Shown one piece after another: positions 58,408-64,000 of a stretch of DNA of 64,000 bases; position 1 is the first letter of the stretch; every line of letters begins with the position of its first letter. The stretch covers positions 124,001 to 188,000 of the forward strand of contig JAGWUP010000005.1 in the NCBI GenBank assembly GCA_028868375.1. Reading direction: 5' to 3'. Source of the DNA: Elusimicrobiota bacterium (GTDB lineage: Bacteria > Elusimicrobiota > Elusimicrobia > UBA1565 > UBA9628). Under the pieces are notes generated by a model that ran no database searches, had not been told where the DNA came from, and was given only the letters and a program-made list of their open reading frames with translations. A program made the position numbers and the translations under genes.

Positions 58408-61128
58408 TTGATCAAGCGCCTTTTTGAAGCCGTCGTAGGGACGTCGAGCGAGCGTACCCTCAAGAAGTACAAGCCGATCCTGGAGCGGATCAACGCGCTG
58501 GAGCCCGAGGTCCAGGCCCTGGCGGACTCCGATTTTCCGCTGCGCACGCAGGAGCTCAAGCGGCGCCTGGCCGAGCGCGTGGCGGAGATTCCCTCCGGAG
58601 CGGAGGAGGCCGTCCGCAAGCAGGCGCTGCAGGAGGCCACGGACGAGCTGCTGCCGGAGGCCTTCGCCCTGGCGCGGGAGGCCAGCCGCCGCGCCATCGG
58701 CCTGCGCCAGTACGACGTGCAGATGCTGGGCGGCATCGTCCTCAACAAGACCGCCATCGCCGAGATGCGCACCGGCGAGGGCAAGACCCTGGTGGCGGTG
58801 GCCCCGATCTATCTCAACGCCCTTATGGGCAAGGGCGCCCACGTGGTCACCGTCAACGACTACCTGGCCCGCCGCGACTGCGAGTGGATGGGCCCGGTCT
58901 ACCGCTTTCTCGGCCTGAGCGTCGGCAGCGTCCAGCACGACCAGCCGCCGGAGTCGCACCGCGAGGCCTACGCCTGCGACGTCACCTACGTCACCAACAA
59001 CGAGGTCGGCTTCGACTACCTGCGCGACAACATGGTCGTGCGCAAGGAGGACCGCGTCCTGCGGCCCCTGTACTTCGCCATCATCGACGAGGTCGACTCG
59101 ATCCTGGTCGACGAGGCCCGCACCCCCTTGATCATCTCCGGCGCCGCCGAGAAGTCCACCGACCGCTACGCCATCATCAACCGCATCATCCCGATGCTCA
59201 ACGTGCGCAAGATCACCGAGGAGGAGGAGATCCAGGCCAAGTACAAGAACGAGGACCTGGGCAAGGGCTTCGACGCCATCGTCGACGAGAAAAACCACAC
59301 CGCGGTGCTGACCGAGGACGGGATCAACAAGTGCGAGAAGCTGCTCGGCATCACCAACCTCTACGACGACCTGGAGGGGGAATGGGTCCACCACATCACC
59401 CAGGCCCTGCGCGCCCACCACCTCTACGAGCGGGACGTCGAGTACGTGGTCAAGGACGGGGAGATCGTCATCGTCGACGAGTTCACCGGCCGGCTGATGC
59501 CGGGCCGGCGCTGGTCCGAGGGGCTGCACCAGGCGGTCGAGGCCAAGGAGAATTTGGCGCCCAAGGAAGAAAACCAGACGCTGGCCACCATCACCTTCCA
59601 GAATTTCTTCAAGCTCTACCATAAGATGGGGGGCATGACCGGCACGGCGATGACCGAGGAGGACGAGTTCCTCGAGATCTACCAGTTGGCCGTGCGCGAG
59701 ATACCGACCAACGCCAAGATGGTCCGGCGCGACGACGCGGACCTGATCTACCGCACCGAGCGCGAGAAATACGACGCCATCGTCGGCGAGATCAAGGAGC
59801 TCTGGCAGAAGGGTCGTCCGGTGCTGGTGGGCACGCGCTCCATCGAGAAGTCGGAGAAGCTCTCCGCCATGCTGCGCCAGATCGGAGTCCCGCACCAGGT
59901 GCTCAACGCCAAGTACCACGAGATGGAGGCGCAGATCATCGCCCAGGCGGGGCGCAAGGGCGCGGTGACGATCGCCACCAACATGGCCGGCCGCGGCACG
60001 GACATACTCCTGGGCGGCAACCCCCAGGACGCCAAGGAGTACGAGGAGGTCAAGACTCTGGGCGGCCTGCACGTGCTGGGCACCGAGCGGCACGAGGCCC
60101 GCCGCATCGACAACCAGCTGCGCGGCCGCTGCGGCCGCCAGGGGGATCCCGGCTCGACGCGCTTCTACCTGGCGCTGGACGACGAGCTGATGCGGCTGTT
60201 CGGCTCCGACCGCCTGGCCCCGTTGATGGAGAAGCTCGGCATGAAGGAGGGCGAGGTCATCGAGTCGCCCCTGGTCTCGCGCCAGATCGCCAGCGCCCAG
60301 CGGCGCGTAGAGACCCACAACTTCGACATCCGCAAGCAGCTGCTCGATTACGACAACGTGATGAACAAGCAGCGCGAGGTCATCTACCGCCTGCGCAACG
60401 GCATCTTGGACAGCGAGAGCGTCGCCGGGCAGATCGGGATGATGATCGAGGAGGACATCGACGACAAGCTGTCGGCGATCGCGCCCCCGGACTCGTATCC
60501 GGAGACCTGGGACATCGCCTCGCTGCGCGCCTATCTCGAGCGCACCTTCGCCCTGGACTGGAACCCCTCCGCCGAGGAGATTGCGCGCCTGGAGAAAGAC
60601 ACGCTTAAATCGACCCTGTCCGAGTCGGCGCGCGAGGCCTACTCCAGGCGCGAGGAGGAGTTTAGGGGCTACGATTTTCGCGAGATCGAGCGGATGATAC
60701 TGCTGCAGATGATCGACAAGGCCTGGAAGGGCCACCTCTACGATCTCGACCACCTCAAGAAGTCGATCGGGCTGCGCGCCTACGGGCAGAAGGATCCCAA
60801 GATCGAGTACCAAAAGGAGTCCTTCCTCATGTTCGAGGCGATGCTGGCGCGCATCCGCGAGCAGAGCGTCGAGTACGTCTTCAAGGTCCAGGCCCCGCGC
60901 CTGCCGCCGCCGCCGCCCGCCATGAGCTACGAGGCCCCGGAGAACCCGAGCGACGGCGGCCTCGGCGCGGCCAAGCCCGGCCGCTCCGACTCCAGGGGGC
61001 ACGGCTTGCTGCTGCGCCGCGGGGGGGAGGCCGCCGCGGCGGCGCCCGCCGCGGTGCGCAAGATCGGCCGCAACGATCCTTGCTACTGCGGCTCCGGCAA
61101 GAAATTCAAGAAGTGCCACGGCGCCTAG
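58408..61128 (+). CDS. secA: Preprotein translocase ATPase SecA
   Basis: 906 residues, TTG start. Walker A MRTGEGKT, TNNEVGFDYLRDNM, DEVDSILVDEARTPLIISG, FFKLYHKMGGMTGTA, TNMAGRGTDI and GRCGRQGDPGSTRFYLALDD are all intact, as is the C-terminal zinc motif CYCGSGKKFKKCH. It drives protein export through SecYEG. The start MIKRLFEAVVGTSSER is typical for SecA. The 3' end overlaps lnt by 16 bp, linking the secretion and lipoprotein maturation genes. Confidence 0.97.
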   Translation: MIKRLFEAVVGTSSERTLKKYKPILERINALEPEVQALADSDFPLRTQELKRRLAERVAEIPSGAEEAVRKQALQEATDELLPEAFALAREASRRAIGLRQYDVQMLGGIVLNKTAIAEMRTGEGKTLVAVAPIYLNALMGKGAHVVTVNDYLARRDCEWMGPVYRFLGLSVGSVQHDQPPESHREAYACDVTYVTNNEVGFDYLRDNMVVRKEDRVLRPLYFAIIDEVDSILVDEARTPLIISGAAEKSTDRYAIINRIIPMLNVRKITEEEEIQAKYKNEDLGKGFDAIVDEKNHTAVLTEDGINKCEKLLGITNLYDDLEGEWVHHITQALRAHHLYERDVEYVVKDGEIVIVDEFTGRLMPGRRWSEGLHQAVEAKENLAPKEENQTLATITFQNFFKLYHKMGGMTGTAMTEEDEFLEIYQLAVREIPTNAKMVRRDDADLIYRTEREKYDAIVGEIKELWQKGRPVLVGTRSIEKSEKLSAMLRQIGVPHQVLNAKYHEMEAQIIAQAGRKGAVTIATNMAGRGTDILLGGNPQDAKEYEEVKTLGGLHVLGTERHEARRIDNQLRGRCGRQGDPGSTRFYLALDDELMRLFGSDRLAPLMEKLGMKEGEVIESPLVSRQIASAQRRVETHNFDIRKQLLDYDNVMNKQREVIYRLRNGILDSESVAGQIGMMIEEDIDDKLSAIAPPDSYPETWDIASLRAYLERTFALDWNPSAEEIARLEKDTLKSTLSESAREAYSRREEEFRGYDFREIERMILLQMIDKAWKGHLYDLDHLKKSIGLRAYGQKDPKIEYQKESFLMFEAMLARIREQSVEYVFKVQAPRLPPPPPAMSYEAPENPSDGGLGAAKPGRSDSRGHGLLLRRGGEAAAAAPAAVRKIGRNDPCYCGSGKKFKKCHGA

Positions 61129-62624
61129 CCGCCGGCCTCGCCCTCGCCTCGGGCGTCCTGCTGGCCCTCTGCCTGCCCCGCCCGGGTTTGTGTTTTTTGG
61201 GCTGGATCGGCCTGGCCCCCCTGCTCTACGCCGTTACGCGCCGGCCGAGGCGCGAGGCCTTCTGGCTGGGCCTGCTGGCCGGCTTCGCCTTTCACGGCGT
61301 GGCGTTCTACTGGATCTACTCGACCTGCCGCTTCGCCCGCGTGCCGGCGCCGGCGGCGATCCTGGCCTGGTCCGCCCTGGCCGGCTTCGAGGCGCTGGCC
61401 TGGGGCCTTTCCGTTTGGTTCGGACGCTGGGCCTGCGAGGACCTGCCCGCGCCCTGGCGCGCGCTCGGCTGGGCCGTGGTCTGGACGGCCGGGGCGGTGA
61501 TCTGGGAGCGCTGGACCCCGCGGCTTCCGGGAGACCTGCTCGAGTACACGCAGTGGCGCTTCTTAAGCCTTATCCAGATCGCCTCCCTGGCCGGCCCGCA
61601 CGCCTTGGGCTTCATCGTCGCCTTCGTCAACGCGGCCCTGGCCGAGGCTTGGGACCGGTCCCAGGCAATCCGCGCGGACGCGGGAGAGGCCTCCGGCTTG
61701 GCCCTGGCTCTGGGCTTGGCCCTGGCCTCCTGGGGCTACGGCCTCGTCAGTCTCGCCGCTCGACGCTCCGGAGGCCCCAGCGCGCGCGTCGAGCTGCTGC
61801 AGCCGAACATAGACCAATATCAGAAGTGGAGCCCGGCCTACTCCGGGGACATTCTCAAGGTCTTCGACGCGCTCTTGTCCCTGCCGAGGACCAAGCCTCC
61901 GGCCCTGATCGTCTGGCCGGAGTCCGCGCTGCCGCGCTTAGCGGCGGAGGGGGAAGCGCCCGCGGAGGCGGCGGCGTGGAGCCGCAGGCTGGGAGCCTTC
62001 CAGATCGTCGGCGCGGTCACCGAGGACGGTCGCGGCCGCCGCTACAACAGCGCCTTGCTGCTGGGGCCGCGGGGACGGCTGCGCGCGACCTACCACAAGC
62101 GGGAGCTGGTTCCCTTCGGGGAATACGTTCCGTTCCACTGGCTGGGCCGCTTCATCGGCATCTTGGACCAGTTGGGAGGCATCCAGGCGGGTTCTGCGCG
62201 GCAGCCCTTGTTTGAGACGCCCCTGGGTTTGGCGGCCGCCTCGATCTGCTACGAGGCCGCCTTCCCGCGCTGGGCGAGGCTGGACGCCTCGCGCGGCGCG
62301 CGGGTGATCGTCAACATCACCAACGACGGCTGGTACAAGCGGACCTGGGGGCCTTACCAGGATTTCTACGAGAACGTCTTTCGCGCCGTCGAGAACCGCG
62401 TCGTGGTGATCCGCTCCGGCAATACCGGCGTCTCGGCGGCGATCGACCCCTGGGGCGTGGTCCTGGCCGAGGAGCCCTTGGGCCGGCGCGCGCGCCTGGA
62501 CGCGGACGTCCCGGCGCGGGATGCTTTTCCCGCCGGCTCCTTCTACGCGCGCCACGGCGACTGGCTGGGCTGGCTGTCCCTGGCCCTGGCGGCCGCTCTG
62601 GCCGCCGCGGCGGCGCGGCGATGA
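61113..62624 (+). CDS. lnt: Apolipoprotein N-acyltransferase
   Basis: 503 residues from GTG 61113. N-terminal membrane helices (1-215) precede a nitrilase domain with catalytic Glu in VWPESALP, Lys in TYHKRELVPFGEYVPF and Cys in ASICYEAAFP. Lnt adds the third acyl chain to lipoproteins at the outer face of the inner membrane, marking a diderm. GTG is the first reasonable start and overlaps the secA end. The stop overlaps the HDAC-like gene as ATGA. Confidence 0.93.
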   Translation: MPRRLAAGLALASGVLLALCLPRPGLCFLGWIGLAPLLYAVTRRPRREAFWLGLLAGFAFHGVAFYWIYSTCRFARVPAPAAILAWSALAGFEALAWGLSVWFGRWACEDLPAPWRALGWAVVWTAGAVIWERWTPRLPGDLLEYTQWRFLSLIQIASLAGPHALGFIVAFVNAALAEAWDRSQAIRADAGEASGLALALGLALASWGYGLVSLAARRSGGPSARVELLQPNIDQYQKWSPAYSGDILKVFDALLSLPRTKPPALIVWPESALPRLAAEGEAPAEAAAWSRRLGAFQIVGAVTEDGRGRRYNSALLLGPRGRLRATYHKRELVPFGEYVPFHWLGRFIGILDQLGGIQAGSARQPLFETPLGLAAASICYEAAFPRWARLDASRGARVIVNITNDGWYKRTWGPYQDFYENVFRAVENRVVVIRSGNTGVSAAIDPWGVVLAEEPLGRRARLDADVPARDAFPAGSFYARHGDWLGWLSLALAAALAAAAARR

Positions 62625-63502
62625 GGATTGCAGCCCCGCGGCTGGTCTTCTCCCCGGATTATGCCGTCGACATCGGCGGGCATGTTTTTCCCACGCGCAA
62701 GTTCGCCCTGGCCGAGCGCCTGCTGCCGGCGGCCCTCGAGCGGGTCGAGCCGCCCCTGGCCGGCCGCGAGGAATTGCTGCTGGCCCATGACCCGGCCTGG
62801 GTCGACAAGGTCCTGGACTGCCGGATGACGCTCGACGACGAGGCGCTCATGGAGCTGCCCTTCTCGCCGGAGGTCTCCCGCGCCCACAGGCGCGCCGCGG
62901 GCGGCACGATCCTGGCCTGCCGGGACGCCTTGGAGCGCGGCAGCGGCCTGCATTGCGGCGGGGGCTCGCACCACGCCTTCGCCGACCACGGGGAAGGCTT
63001 CTGCGTGCTCAACGACATCGCCTTAGGCATACTCCAGATGCGCCGCGAGGGCCGCCTCTCTCGCGCCGCCGTCATCGACCTCGACGTGCACCAGGGCAAC
63101 GGCACGGCCGCGATCTTCGCCGGCGATCCGGACGTCTTCACCTTCTCCATGCACCAGGACGATCTCTATCCCGCGGTCAAGCCTCCGAGCTCCTTGGACG
63201 TTGCGCTGCCCGCGGGAACGGGCGATCGTGACTACCTGGGGCTGTTGGAGAAGCATCTGCCGCGCGTCTTTCAGGGCGAGCCGGAGCTGGTCGTCTACCA
63301 GGCCGGGGTGGACTGCCACGAGTCGGATCGCTTGGGGGCCCTCCGGTTGACGGCGGCCGGGCTTGAGCGGCGGGACCGCCTCGTGCGCGAGGCCTGCCGC
63401 GAGCGCGGGGTGCCGGCGGCCGTCACCCTGGGCGGCGGCTACGCCGCCTCTGCCGATGAGACGGCGGCGCTGCATGCCCGGACCCTGGAGCTGTTTTTAT
63501 AA
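62621..63502 (+). CDS. Histone-deacetylase-superfamily protein (AcuC-like)
   Basis: 293 residues. HDAC signatures: HCGGGSHHAF (His-His charge relay), GFCVLNDIALGILQMRREG, the zinc ligands in IDLDVHQGNGT, and the third zinc Asp in YQAGVDCHESDRLG. The usual catalytic Tyr loop appears as LGGGYAASADETAALH. Bacterial members deacetylate acetyl-CoA synthetase, polyamines or other small amides. It is co-transcribed with secA-lnt, though no functional link is evident. Confidence 0.92.
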   Translation: MRIAAPRLVFSPDYAVDIGGHVFPTRKFALAERLLPAALERVEPPLAGREELLLAHDPAWVDKVLDCRMTLDDEALMELPFSPEVSRAHRRAAGGTILACRDALERGSGLHCGGGSHHAFADHGEGFCVLNDIALGILQMRREGRLSRAAVIDLDVHQGNGTAAIFAGDPDVFTFSMHQDDLYPAVKPPSSLDVALPAGTGDRDYLGLLEKHLPRVFQGEPELVVYQAGVDCHESDRLGALRLTAAGLERRDRLVREACRERGVPAAVTLGGGYAASADETAALHARTLELFL

Positions 63503-63505
63503 AAT
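63500..63505 (+). promoter_or_regulatory. -10 of prfB
   Basis: TAAAAT overlaps the stop codon of the HDAC-like gene and ends 6 nt before ATG 63512, the leaderless geometry. Confidence 0.45.
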
Positions 63506-63511
63506 AGGCCG

Positions 63512-64000
63512 ATGTATAAAGAGACCGCCGAGCGCATCGAGAGGCAGCGCGAGAAGCTGGCGCGGCTGGGCCGGCTGCTCGACGTGGACAAGCTGCGCAA
63601 GGACATCTCGGCGCGGGAGGCCGAGACCGGCAACCCGTCCTTTTGGGCGGATTCCGTCGCGGCCAAGAGGAAATCGAAGGAGCTCAACGGCTTGAAGCGC
63701 TCCCTCGGCGAGTACGAGCGGGCCGGCCAAGGCTTGGAGGATCTCTCGGCGCATCTCGAGCTGGCCTCGGAGGCCCAGGACTCCGGGGAGCTCAAGGAGG
63801 TCGTCGGGGGAATCGGCGAGATCGAGGCGCTCTTGGCCGCCATGGACGCGCGCCTCAAGCTCAAGGGGGAGTTCGACGCCAACGACGCCATCGTCAGCCT
63901 GCACGCCGGCGCCGGCGGCACGGAGGCCTGCGATTGGTGCGACATGCTGGTGCGCATGTACACGCGCTGGGCCGAGCGGCAGCATTTCCAGCTGCAGATC
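63512..64000 (+). CDS. prfB: Peptide chain release factor 2, N-terminal part
   Basis: 163 residues are visible before the window ends. The N-terminal helical domain and the start of the core (DANDAIVSLHAGAGGTEACD, then WCDMLVRMYTRWAERQHFQ) match RF2, which reads UGA and UAA. The coding frame is continuous: at the position of the usual programmed +1 frameshift (CUU-UGA-C) the sequence is CTG CTC GAC, so the autoregulatory frameshift is absent here. The catalytic GGQ region lies beyond the right edge. Confidence 0.93.
   Translation, partial: MYKETAERIERQREKLARLGRLLDVDKLRKDISAREAETGNPSFWADSVAAKRKSKELNGLKRSLGEYERAGQGLEDLSAHLELASEAQDSGELKEVVGGIGEIEALLAAMDARLKLKGEFDANDAIVSLHAGAGGTEACDWCDMLVRMYTRWAERQHFQLQI

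Overview
The window reads as the chromosome of a GC-rich, diderm (Gram-negative type) bacterium. The envelope set supports this: an Omp85/D15 family barrel, a TolC-MacA-MacB type efflux operon, ExbB-ExbD-TonB, Lnt, SecA, a tail-specific protease and many signal-peptide or lipobox proteins. The gene mix (TldD, MsrA, adenosine deaminase, HemE/HemY, RlmN, MEMO-AMMECR1, a huge low-complexity secreted protein, very compact operons) would fit an Elusimicrobiota-like or similar poorly cultured lineage. No rRNA or ribosomal marker is present, so the phylum is a guess.

Layout. 1-5044 is a leftward run with a soluble sensor kinase, TldD, a secreted protein and the start of another, next to a D15 barrel gene. 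5076-7663 holds msrA, a secreted protein and adenosine deaminase. 7734-13186 is a five-gene efflux operon (TolC, membrane fusion protein, ATPase, two MacB-like permeases). After a structured intergenic element and a small membrane protein comes tRNA-Ser(TGA) at 13813-13897.

13956-20923 looks like a horizontally acquired island. It is bounded by 19-bp direct repeats, every gene is on the minus strand, and GC is visibly lower on its left side. From its promoter end it encodes a membrane-anchored BCS1-like AAA+ ATPase, a ZapA-like protein, a WYL regulator and a Cas4-like/DEDD (DUF2779) nuclease, linked by stop-start overlaps or short gaps. Then come a DnaA-like ATPase lacking its DNA-binding domain, the remnant of a second DUF2779 gene, and a two-gene unit with a PD-(D/E)XK nuclease. 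A palindrome lies against the -10 of the operon. This is the best candidate in the window for an undescribed (probably defence or conflict) system.

21023-32057 returns to chromosomal backbone: small secreted and membrane proteins, a transglutaminase-like protein, an S1/P1 nuclease, a 1609-residue secreted protein, an M23 peptidase and a sigma-70 factor. 32064-41089 holds dtd and thpR from one shared promoter, a 5'-nucleotidase-like/barrel fusion, clpB, a tail-specific protease and a tandem PC4-like protein. 41120-53197 holds a DUF21-CBS-EIIA fusion, hemE-hemY-rlmN, MEMO-AMMECR1, then a HEAT lipoprotein/ExbB/ExbD/TonB/ABC-2 operon. 53199-57773 runs leftward (RNase D, ProC, a shortened aspartokinase, lipoproteins) and carries a MITE-like inverted-repeat element. 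57903-64000 has an SRPBCC protein, secA-lnt-HDAC and the 5' part of prfB.

A striking global feature is that at about fourteen operon-head genes a TAnnnT (-10-like) hexamer ends only 5-7 nt before the start codon, which predicts mostly leaderless mRNAs. The island genes examined (BCS1-like and DnaA-like) instead have leaders with a Shine-Dalgarno sequence.
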